DNA of 64,000 nucleotides from a bacterium. GTDB lineage: Bacteria; Gemmatimonadota; Gemmatimonadetes; Gemmatimonadales; Gemmatimonadaceae. The translations under genes and the position numbers were made by a program. Shown here one piece after another: positions 28,489 through 36,974 of the stretch (position 1 is the stretch's first letter; each line of letters opens with the position of its first letter). Under the pieces are notes generated by a model. That model worked only from the letters and a program-made list of their open reading frames with translations, was not told where the DNA came from and made no database searches. The DNA is taken from contig JAIXTI010000207.1 of assembly GCA_027484025.1 (NCBI GenBank), positions 1 to 64,000 on the forward strand, given 5' to 3'.

Positions 28489-30558
28489 TTAGAGCCCGTC
28501 CAACAGCGAATCATTGTTGGAGGTGGCCGCGATACGCTTGATGAGCCACTCCATCCCCGCCTGCGGCGGCAACTGATGGAGACCGCGGCGCAACAGGTGC
28601 ACCTTTTCGAGCTGGTCGGGGCGATAGAGCTTTTCTTCGCGCCGCGTACCGCTGGTGGCGATATCGAACGCGGGGAAGATGCGGCGATCGGCGAGCGAGC
28701 GATCGAGCTTGATCTCGCAATTGCCGGTGCCCTTGAACTCTTCGAAGATCACGTCGTCCATGCGCGAGCCGGTTTCGACGAGCGCCGTGGCGATGATCGT
28801 GAGCGAGCCACCGCCGTGTTGCTCGGCGATCATGCGCGCCGAGCCGAAGAACGCCTTGGGCTTCTGCATGGCGGTGGCATCGAGGCCGCCGGACATGGTG
28901 CGCCCGGTGCCGCGATCGACGGTGTTGTGTGCACGCGCCAGACGGGTGATCGAGTCGAGCACGATGACGACGTCCTTACCCTGCTCGACGAGGCGGCGCG
29001 CTCGCTCGAGGGTCATTTCGGCGACTTCCACATGGCGTTTGGGCGGCATGTCGAAGCTGGAGGCAACGACCTCGCCGTAGCCCCACGTGATCATCTCGCT
29101 GACTTCTTCGGGACGCTCGTCCACGAGGAGGACGAGGAGCGCCGCCTCGGGGTGATTGATGGCGACGCCTTCAACGATGGCCTGAAGCAGTGTCGTCTTA
29201 CCAGCGCGCGCCGGCGCGACGATCAAGGCACGCTGGCCATAGCCAATGGGTGCGATGAGGTCGATGGCGCGACGCGTAAGCTCAGGACCCGTCTTGGCCG
29301 GCTTCCCGGTTTCGAGGGTGAGCTTCCGGTCAGGGTAGCTCGCCGTGAGCGTATTGAAGTCGGGGCGCTTTTCGAGCACCACCGGTGAGCCGTCGTTGAG
29401 CTGCTGAACCTCGACCACGACGTTGCGGCCGCGGTGATCGCGTCCGTAGGTGACGTCGAGCTTGTCGCCGCGACGCAGCTGATGCAGGCGCACCAGTGCG
29501 GGCGGAATGAACGGGTCGGCAGGGTCGGGGAGGTAGCTGTTCACCGGACGGCGCAGGAAGCCGCCGTCACGAGACGCATCGAACCAGCCGGACATCGTAC
29601 CTTCGACGGCAACCGGCGTCTGCGGTGCCCGGTCGAAGCCCGCGTCGGGGCGTTCGGCGCCTCCGCCTACCGGACCTCCGCCACCGCCGCCACCACCACC
29701 ACCACCGCGACGGAATCGATTCCGTCCACGCCGACCATTGCGGCGATCATTGTCGAAGCCGCCCTGACGCTCCTGGCGTTCCGGACGGTCGGGACGTTCG
29801 GGGCGCTCCGGCCGCTCCCCACCAAAGTCGGCTGCGGGGCGGGGCGGACGATCCTGTGCGTCCGGACGGTCGCCCGCAAACGGGGCGCCACCTGGGCGCT
29901 CCCCACGTTCGCGGTTGCGATGACGGCCACGGCGGCGACCGCCGCGCTCACGACGGTTATCGAAAGGACGCTCTGGACGGTCGGGACGTTCCGGGCGCTC
30001 GCCGCGCGGTTCGCGAGGCTGTTCGGTGCGCTCCGGCCCGTCGGTGCGGTCGAAGGCGCGGTCGTACGGATTCGGCTCGCGCTTCTCGGAGTTCGCGCGC
30101 TCCGCCGGATCGTAGACCGGCGGCGCATACGAGCGAAACTCGGCGGCCGGCCGCTCAACGCGGGGCTCCGGCCGCGGTGCCGGCTCACTGCGCGTGTCGC
30201 TGCGCGGCTCGGGAGCGGACTCGACGCGACCATCAGCGGCGTCGGCGCCGGCGGGGCGCCTGCCGGCGCCTCGGGCCGGGCGCCGCTCGCGGACTTCGGC
30301 CCGCGGGGCATCCGCGACTGGCGCCGGAGCCGCCGGAGGCGCCGCGCTCTCCGCGGCATCCGCCTTCGGCTTCCGCGGGGCACGCGGGCGACGCGGCTTC
30401 GCGCCGTCGTCGCTGCTGGCGGCCTCCGCCGCCGGGGCGGGAGCCACGCTCTTCGTGCGCTTCACCGGCGCATCGAGGTACGGATTGTCATCCCCAGCGG
30501 TCTCGGGGGTCGGACGCGTCGTGCGCGGCCGGCGGACTGGACGTTTCGGTTCGGTCAT
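28489..30558 (-). CDS. rho: Transcription termination factor Rho with long low-complexity N-terminal extension
   Basis: C-terminal half: IGYGQRALIVAPARAGKTTLLQAI, LLVDERPEEVSEM, VLDSITRLARAHN, GTGNCEIKLDRSLADRRIFPAFDIATSGTRREEKL. N-terminus is R/P/E/G-rich. Confidence 0.96.
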   Translation of the reverse strand: MTEPKRPVRRPRTTRPTPETAGDDNPYLDAPVKRTKSVAPAPAAEAASSDDGAKPRRPRAPRKPKADAAESAAPPAAPAPVADAPRAEVRERRPARGAGRRPAGADAADGRVESAPEPRSDTRSEPAPRPEPRVERPAAEFRSYAPPVYDPAERANSEKREPNPYDRAFDRTDGPERTEQPREPRGERPERPDRPERPFDNRRERGGRRRGRHRNRERGERPGGAPFAGDRPDAQDRPPRPAADFGGERPERPERPDRPERQERQGGFDNDRRNGRRGRNRFRRGGGGGGGGGGGPVGGGAERPDAGFDRAPQTPVAVEGTMSGWFDASRDGGFLRRPVNSYLPDPADPFIPPALVRLHQLRRGDKLDVTYGRDHRGRNVVVEVQQLNDGSPVVLEKRPDFNTLTASYPDRKLTLETGKPAKTGPELTRRAIDLIAPIGYGQRALIVAPARAGKTTLLQAIVEGVAINHPEAALLVLLVDERPEEVSEMITWGYGEVVASSFDMPPKRHVEVAEMTLERARRLVEQGKDVVIVLDSITRLARAHNTVDRGTGRTMSGGLDATAMQKPKAFFGSARMIAEQHGGGSLTIIATALVETGSRMDDVIFEEFKGTGNCEIKLDRSLADRRIFPAFDIATSGTRREEKLYRPDQLEKVHLLRRGLHQLPPQAGMEWLIKRIAATSNNDSLLDGL

Positions 30559-31031
30559 TCGACTACTGCGAGTGGTACGGAGTGCTCATGTCCGATCGGA
30601 CCGAGCACGGCTCCCGCCTGCGCCGCAAATGGCAACGCAGGACAAGACCTGGAGCAAACGAACCCTGGGAAGGGTCGTACAGCGCGGAAAGCGCAGATTG
30701 ATGCGGGCTGCTGGGGGACGGAAAGGTGCCGTCTCACTCCCGAACCCGCGCTGGCGCGAATCCGGTACCGCTGGGGGGAACGCACGGAGGTCATGCCTCC
30801 GGTCTCTCGAAAGGGCCGTTGGATCGGCTCAGCCGCAGCGCGTCATTGCAAGGCGCGGCAGCATCGGAAAATCCCTCGAGTTCCTGTGAGTATTACGAGG
30901 AAGGGCCAATCGCGCAACCCTTTGCCCCCCGGAAGAGTTCACCAGATACGGGAATGTTGCCTTCCCGGCCTGACCACTACCCCACTGCACGTTTCCGGCC
31001 GCCCCATTCCCACCCCATCTACTTTTGTCCC

Positions 31032-31625
31032 ATGATTGCGCCTCTCCTCGATCTCCCGGCCGCGCTCGCTGACGCCGTCGCCGCCTACGAAGCCTCCGGC
31101 AACATCGGGGGCCTCATGGAGCGCCTCCACCACCTCCGTGACGGCGCCACGCCAGACGCCCTCGTGGCCGCCGCCGAACCCTGGCTGCACATGCCCGAGG
31201 TGGCCGGTCCCCTCTACGAAAGAATCGTCGAGGACCAGCCCAACAATGCCCGCGCCCTCGTCATTCTCGCCAACGCCTACTGGCTCTCCGGACGCGGCCC
31301 CGAAGTCGTCGGCGATATCGCCACCCGTGCCCTCTCCGCCGACCCGGAAAACCGCGGTGCGTGGCACATGTGGGCGCTCACCGAAGGCAATCAGCGCGAT
31401 CGCACCATTCGTTGGCTGCAGGTCACGCAGCGCTTCCCCGAGGACATGCTCGCCAAGGCGGCCCTCGCCGACAACGCCGCCTCCCTCGCCTCCGCCGAAC
31501 ACGATCGCGAAGCGCTCGCCATGGCCATCACGGCGTACGAAGAGCTGTGGAACAACTCCCCCACCGAGCAGCAGCGCGCCGCGCTCGAAACCGCGCTCAA
31601 TACGCTCCGCAACTATCAGTTCTGA
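31032..31625 (+). CDS. Tetratricopeptide-like protein of unknown function
   Basis: PLYERIVEDQPNNARALVILANAYWLSGRGPEVVGDIATRALSADPENRGAWHMWAL. Confidence 0.75.
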   Translation: MIAPLLDLPAALADAVAAYEASGNIGGLMERLHHLRDGATPDALVAAAEPWLHMPEVAGPLYERIVEDQPNNARALVILANAYWLSGRGPEVVGDIATRALSADPENRGAWHMWALTEGNQRDRTIRWLQVTQRFPEDMLAKAALADNAASLASAEHDREALAMAITAYEELWNNSPTEQQRAALETALNTLRNYQF

Positions 31626-31632
31626 CCACCCG

Positions 31633-32067
31633 ATGACCAACAGCGCCGCCGGCGGACCGCCGCACGATCACTCCAGCGACACCCTCAGCGAGAGCAGCCC
31701 CACCGGCAGTGAAAGCGCCGCCCTCGCCGAGTTCCGCCAGTTCCGGGAGCGCATGAACACGCGCATCCTCGGCGAAAACAACCTGGTCATCAATCGCTTC
31801 TTCAATCTCGACGGACGCGCCTACGAAGTCGGCGCGCTCTCCGTCAAGACGAAAGAGCTGCTGGGGCTCGTGGCCTCACTCGTGTTGCGCTGCGACGACT
31901 GCATTACCTACCACATCGTGCGCTGCGCCGAAGAAGGGGTCACGCGCGACGAAGTGTTCGAAACGCTCAGCATCGGACTCATCGTGGGCGGCAGCATCGT
32001 CATCCCGCATTTGCGCCGCGCCGTCGACCGGTGGGACGACTGCGAAAAAATGCGCGCCGCGCCCTGA
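31633..32067 (+). CDS. Carboxymuconolactone decarboxylase / AhpD-like family protein
   Basis: LSVKTKELLGLVASLVLRCDDCITYHIVRCAEEGVTRDEVFETLSIGLIVGGSIVIPHLRRA with CxxC and downstream His. Confidence 0.92.
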   Translation: MTNSAAGGPPHDHSSDTLSESSPTGSESAALAEFRQFRERMNTRILGENNLVINRFFNLDGRAYEVGALSVKTKELLGLVASLVLRCDDCITYHIVRCAEEGVTRDEVFETLSIGLIVGGSIVIPHLRRAVDRWDDCEKMRAAP

Positions 32068-32082
32068 GCGCCACCAACGCCG

Positions 32083-33189
32083 CTACTTGCCGGCGGCCGC
32101 GACAGAGGGCTTGGCAATCGTCTTCGGATTGCCATCGGAGACGTAGCGGGCCCACTTCCCCGTCGCTTTGTCCATCTCGTTGAGCGTCGTGGTGAGATTG
32201 GTGCCGCCCTGCAGCGGCACCCGCGGCAACGCCTTGGGGTTGAACAGTGGGTCGAACGGACTGCGCGCCGGCCCGCCGGCTACCTCGAAGACCGCTTCGT
32301 GCGCATAGGTCACCGAGCGCTTCCCCTTCTTGTCGTACCACGCGCCCTTGAGCGTCAACGCGCGGTTCTTCGGCCAGAGGCCATACGGCAGCGCCATCCC
32401 GCGCACCTTGTAGCCCGGCATCGCGCTGTCGATCGCCATCGCCCCGCGCGCGAACTGCTCCTGCACCACCGCGTCGGAGTACTTGCTCAACTTCGCATGC
32501 CACAGCGTGTGGTTGCACAGCTCGAACCCCTGCTGCACGAGATACTGCACCTTCTTGAAACGCCACTCGGTCTTCTGTCCGTCGATCCCCTTGTCGCCAA
32601 AAAAGGCGTGACCGGCCTCGGCCGCGGGAAGCATGCAGAACAACCCCTTGGCTTTCCAATCCGGATGGCTCTTGATGAAGTCCATCAGGATGCCCACCGC
32701 ACTCGTGGGGTCCACCACGAGCTGTCCGCCCCGCTCCACATAGCGGAACTGGCTCGGGGACGCGTCGTCGAAGGTGAACAGCACCGGCGTCTTGCCGGCA
32801 GGCACATCGAGCGTCTTGTCGAGCACCTCCGACAGGTTCACGGGGACGTAGCCACGACGGTGCAGCTCGGTCAGCTCCGCCTTGAACCGCTCGCGCGACA
32901 CCTTGTACGACCCGTCCTTCTCCACCACCTGGTGCCACTCGACAATCGGGAAGCGCCCGAGCTCGTTGGGCTCACGCGGACCACTCGTCGCTGGCACCGG
33001 CTTGGCGGCCGCCGCCCCCTTGGGCGGCTGACTGGCACTTTCCGTCCCCTCGGATCGTACGATGGGGAGCGCCGCGACGGGCCAGGCCAACGTCGCCGAC
33101 AGTCCGACAACCGAAAGCAGCCCCCACGGTGTCTTGCTGAAGGCCGAACGGACGGGGAAGCGACGTACGGATTTGGTCTGGCTGGCCAT
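32083..33189 (-). CDS. Polysaccharide deacetylase family protein
   Basis: PVLFTFDDASPSQF, FELCNHTLWHAKLSK; start taken at MASQTKSVRRFPVRSAF (33189). Confidence 0.85.
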   Translation of the reverse strand: MASQTKSVRRFPVRSAFSKTPWGLLSVVGLSATLAWPVAALPIVRSEGTESASQPPKGAAAAKPVPATSGPREPNELGRFPIVEWHQVVEKDGSYKVSRERFKAELTELHRRGYVPVNLSEVLDKTLDVPAGKTPVLFTFDDASPSQFRYVERGGQLVVDPTSAVGILMDFIKSHPDWKAKGLFCMLPAAEAGHAFFGDKGIDGQKTEWRFKKVQYLVQQGFELCNHTLWHAKLSKYSDAVVQEQFARGAMAIDSAMPGYKVRGMALPYGLWPKNRALTLKGAWYDKKGKRSVTYAHEAVFEVAGGPARSPFDPLFNPKALPRVPLQGGTNLTTTLNEMDKATGKWARYVSDGNPKTIAKPSVAAAGK

Positions 33190-33223
33190 GTGGCGGTGAT
33201 CGACAGCGGGAGAAGGTACAACG

Positions 33224-35557
33224 ATGAGTGAACAACCTAACGAGTCCGCGACGCCGTCTGCGACGGCCAACGTGGCGCAGCGCACGAGTTGGTGGCGCCT
33301 GCGACGCCCGCGGCTCGGCAAAGTCTTGCTGTACGCAACCGCCCTTGTCATTGTCGGCGCGCTCACGACCACGACATGGTGGCTCAGCTGTGGCTGGCAG
33401 TCGTGTCCCACCCCGCAGCAGCTGCAGGCGTGGCGCCCCACCGAAGGCGGGGCGTTGCTCGCGCGCGACAGCGCCTTCGTGAGCGCGCTCTCTCCCGTGC
33501 GCCGCGTGAATGTGCCGCTCGCACGCGTGCCCCGTCGCGTGACTTCCGCGTTCATCGCCGTCGAAGACCGCCGGTTTTTCCAGCACCACGGTGTCGACTG
33601 GTATGGTGTGGCGCGTGCCGTGGTGAGTAACGTGCGCGCTGGCGGTGTGCGCGAAGGGGCAAGCACCATCACCATGCAGCTCGCCCGCAATGTGTTCCTC
33701 GGAAATCGCGCCGCCGAGCGCAGCTTCGGTCGCAAGTTCCTCGAATGGCGCTACGCCACGCTGCTCGAGCAGGCGCTGACCAAAGACGACATTCTCGAGC
33801 GCTATCTCAACGCCATCTATCTCGGGAACGGCGTGTACGGCGTCGAAGCGGCCAGTCGTGATCTCTTTGGCAAAGGCATCGCCGACGTCACGCTCGCCGA
33901 AGCCGCCATGCTGGCCGGCCTGCCCAAGGCGCCATCCGGCTATTCGCCACGCAACAGCCGCAAGCGTGCGCTCGCGCGGCGTGCGGTCGTGTTCGATGTG
34001 CTCGAGCGTGAGCGCGTCGCTACCGCCGAGGAAATCGAAGCGGCACGGCGCGCGCCGCTCAAGGTGTCGAAGAAGGAGTTCATCCCGTCACGCCCCGTCG
34101 ATTCGTGGGCCGTCGAAGCGGTGCGGGTCATCCTCGACTCTCTGCGTACCGCCGGTGTCATTCCGCGCGCGCTCAACGACGGACAGCTGCGCGTGTGGAC
34201 CACCATCGATCGTAGCGCACAGCTCAGCGCCGAACGCGAAATCGCCGCCGGAGCCGATGCGATCGACGATGAACGACGCTGGGGTGGCTTCGACGTACGC
34301 GGTGCCGCTCGTACGCAAGGTGCCCTCGTCGCGCTCGATCCCGCCAACGGGGCTATCCGCGCCATTGTCGGTGGGCGTCGCGTCGAGCGGAAAGGGTTCA
34401 ATCGCGCCCTGCGGGCACAGCGGCAACCGGGCAGTACGTTCAAGCCGTTCGTCTATGCCGCGGCGATGCAGCACGGCTTTACCCCCGCCAGCATGGTCGA
34501 CGACGAACCCGTCGAAATCGAGACGGGCAACGACACTTGGCGCCCGTCCAATTACGGCGACGCCTACGCCGGACGCATCACGCTGCGCGACGCACTCAAT
34601 CGCTCGGCCAACGCCGCCACGGTGCGTGTGAGCCGCGATGTGGGTGTGGCCCGCATTGCCGCGCTCGCGCATGCGCAGGGCATCGCCAGTGATCTCCCCA
34701 TCGTCCCCGCATTGGCGCTCGGCGCTGCCTCGGTGACGCCCTTGGAGCTCACCACCGCGTACGCCGCGTTCGCCAACGGCGGCACGCGCGTCATTCCGTA
34801 TCTCATCGACAAAGTCGAAGACCCGTTCGGTCGTGTGCTCTGGCAGCCGCGAAAGGTGCGTGGTCAGCGGGTACTCCCCGCGTCGGATGCGTTTCTCGTG
34901 ACCTCACTGCTGCAGAGCGTCGTCGATCGCGGCACCGGGCGACCCGTCCGCGACGGCGGTATTCGCGGTCCCGTGGCCGGCAAGACTGGCACGACCAATG
35001 ACGGCGCCGACGTGTGGTTCGTGGGTTACACGCCCACGCTGGTGGCGAGCGTCTGGTTCGGCGCCGACACGCCGCAGCCACTCGGCTGGAATGCGAGCGG
35101 CGGCCGATTGGCCGCACCGGTCTGGGCGCGCTTTCTCCGCAACGGATGGCACAGCCCCGACGAGGACAGCGCCTGGGTCATGCCGGCGGGAATCGAAACC
35201 AAACAGATCGATATCGGCACCGGCAAACTCGCCAGTGATTGGTGCGGCCCGTCGCGACGCGAGTTCTTCAAGATCGGCACGGTGCCCACCAAGTCGTGCG
35301 AGAACGAAGCGACCTGGGCCATGCGCGACGCCATTCCTCCCGATTGGCAGGAGGGCGACGACGAGGCGATCAGTGGCAACGACATCGGCGCGGCCGTAGA
35401 GCAGGTACTCGAAGCCACACAAGCCGGCGAACGCGTGCGTGCGGTCTCGTCGCGGGTCATGCGTGAAATCCGTCAGGCGGTCGAGCGTGAACGCCGCGCC
35501 GCGGAACGCGCCAGGCGGAGCGCACCGCCAACTCCGCCCACGCCGCCGCCGCGTTAA
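33224..35557 (+). CDS. Class A penicillin-binding protein (transglycosylase/transpeptidase)
   Basis: AFIAVEDRRFFQHHGVDWYGVARA, GASTITMQLARNVFL, RQPGSTFKPFVYAAAM, GKTGTTNDGADVWFVGY. Confidence 0.96.
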   Translation: MSEQPNESATPSATANVAQRTSWWRLRRPRLGKVLLYATALVIVGALTTTTWWLSCGWQSCPTPQQLQAWRPTEGGALLARDSAFVSALSPVRRVNVPLARVPRRVTSAFIAVEDRRFFQHHGVDWYGVARAVVSNVRAGGVREGASTITMQLARNVFLGNRAAERSFGRKFLEWRYATLLEQALTKDDILERYLNAIYLGNGVYGVEAASRDLFGKGIADVTLAEAAMLAGLPKAPSGYSPRNSRKRALARRAVVFDVLERERVATAEEIEAARRAPLKVSKKEFIPSRPVDSWAVEAVRVILDSLRTAGVIPRALNDGQLRVWTTIDRSAQLSAEREIAAGADAIDDERRWGGFDVRGAARTQGALVALDPANGAIRAIVGGRRVERKGFNRALRAQRQPGSTFKPFVYAAAMQHGFTPASMVDDEPVEIETGNDTWRPSNYGDAYAGRITLRDALNRSANAATVRVSRDVGVARIAALAHAQGIASDLPIVPALALGAASVTPLELTTAYAAFANGGTRVIPYLIDKVEDPFGRVLWQPRKVRGQRVLPASDAFLVTSLLQSVVDRGTGRPVRDGGIRGPVAGKTGTTNDGADVWFVGYTPTLVASVWFGADTPQPLGWNASGGRLAAPVWARFLRNGWHSPDEDSAWVMPAGIETKQIDIGTGKLASDWCGPSRREFFKIGTVPTKSCENEATWAMRDAIPPDWQEGDDEAISGNDIGAAVEQVLEATQAGERVRAVSSRVMREIRQAVERERRAAERARRSAPPTPPTPPPR

Positions 35558-35560
35558 GCC

Positions 35561-35671
35561 GCAGTTCCTGCGCTCCCGCCGTCTGTGTTACTGCCGTCCG
35601 CCGTCTCGGCGCGATCTGCCGGCATCACGCCGAGACGGCAAACGGCAGCCACACAGACCGCAGGCGCGCAG
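35561..35671. repeat. ~110-bp palindromic repeat, copy A
   Basis: gcagttcctgcgctcccgccgtctgtgttactgccgtccgccgtctcggcgcgat...cgccgagacggcaaacggcag...; same core as copies at 38948 and 53529. Confidence 0.9.
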
Positions 35672-35681
35672 TACCACCGAG

Positions 35682-36956
35682 CTAACCGAGCAGCCCCAAC
35701 CAGCTGCTTGCTCCACCGGTGTATCCCGGAAACATCGCCGCGCCATCCTTTGCCCCGAGATGCCTCGCGGCGATTTCTGAAAACACCGCGCGGAAGTCCG
35801 TCGTGAGCGCAAGGTCGCGCCCTTCGTACAACTGCTCCGGCGCGAGCCCGGGCCAGCGGCCGAACACCTTTCGCGACGCGCCGAGGTTACCGCCAATGAC
35901 GAACATCGCACCGGCATGACCGTGGTCGGTGCCGCCCGTGCCGTTCTGCCGCACGGTGCGCCCGAACTCCGAACAGGTGAGAATCATGACGTCATCCATG
36001 CGATCGCCCAGGTCGGCGACCAGCGCGCCAATACTATCGCTGAAGTCGCGCAGTCGGTTGGCCAACTGTCCCTGTGCGCCGCCCTGATTCACGTGCGTAT
36101 CCCAGCCGCCGACGTCGGCGAACGCCACCTCGAGACCCACGCCCGCTTTCACCAGCTGCGCGATCTGCAACAGTCGTTGTCCAAACGGTGAGCGCGGATA
36201 CTGCGCGCCCGCTGCCGGCCGGTATTGCAACGGGTTGGCCGCCTTCAGTACGCGCAGCGCCTCGAACATGTCGCTGCCGCTGCCGTGCACCAGATCGGCC
36301 TTGCCCGTCCGGTACAACGCCTCGATGCGCGCGTCGGCCGCGCCCCCGTTGGAGCGAATGGAGAACTCTTCGATGGAGTTCATCGCCACCACCGGCGACG
36401 TGCCCTCCAGAATGCGTGGGGTCTGCGCCGCCATCGCCACCGCGCGGAACGGCGAATGCGCCGCCTCCGGCGTGCACGATTCGCACGTCCCCTTCACCGC
36501 GAGATAGCGATTGAGCCAGCCGTCGGTGGTGCCCTTCTTGTCGGGCGTACCGGTTTCCATGTAATCCTGAGCATCGAAGTGCGAACGCGTCGCACTGGGG
36601 CTGCCCACCGCGTGGATTGGCGCCAGGAGCCCACGATCCCACAACGGCTTGAAGCTTTGCAGGGCAGGGTGGAGCCCGAAATAGCCATCGAGATCGATGG
36701 CACCCGTGGTCCCATTGCCACGCGCCGGCGTCGCGATGGCCAGCTGCGGACGCGCGTTGTAGTAACCGGCGTCGCCGAACGGCACCAGCACGTTGAGCGC
36801 ATCGGCCGCGCCACGCTGAAAGAGCACAATGAGCGTCTTGCCCTTCGCGGCCTTCGGCAGCTCCATCGCGAGCGCCGTGCGTCGCAGAAAGCTTGGCGAC
36901 AGCCCCAGCGTCAGCAGCGACAGCGCGCCACCCTTGAGAAAAATCCGGCGGTTCAT
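35682..36956 (-). CDS. DUF1501 domain-containing protein (Tat-like signal)
   Basis: MNRRIFLKGGALSLLTLGLSPSFLRRTALA; LIVLFQRGAADALNVLVPFGD; DVMILTCSEFGRTVRQNGTGGTDHGHAGAMFVIGG, typical of DUF1501. Confidence 0.92.
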   Translation of the reverse strand: MNRRIFLKGGALSLLTLGLSPSFLRRTALAMELPKAAKGKTLIVLFQRGAADALNVLVPFGDAGYYNARPQLAIATPARGNGTTGAIDLDGYFGLHPALQSFKPLWDRGLLAPIHAVGSPSATRSHFDAQDYMETGTPDKKGTTDGWLNRYLAVKGTCESCTPEAAHSPFRAVAMAAQTPRILEGTSPVVAMNSIEEFSIRSNGGAADARIEALYRTGKADLVHGSGSDMFEALRVLKAANPLQYRPAAGAQYPRSPFGQRLLQIAQLVKAGVGLEVAFADVGGWDTHVNQGGAQGQLANRLRDFSDSIGALVADLGDRMDDVMILTCSEFGRTVRQNGTGGTDHGHAGAMFVIGGNLGASRKVFGRWPGLAPEQLYEGRDLALTTDFRAVFSEIAARHLGAKDGAAMFPGYTGGASSWLGLLG

Positions 36957-36974
36957 GATCGGTCTCCGTATGCG

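Noticed and set aside
30560-31031. Possible tRNA or small RNA gene in the 470-bp rho upstream gap
   Set aside because: No cloverleaf or T-loop consensus found by eye; retained only as the leader-ORF observation.
29434-31035. 533-aa plus-strand ORF
   Set aside because: Antisense to the low-complexity Rho N-terminus and through its upstream region.
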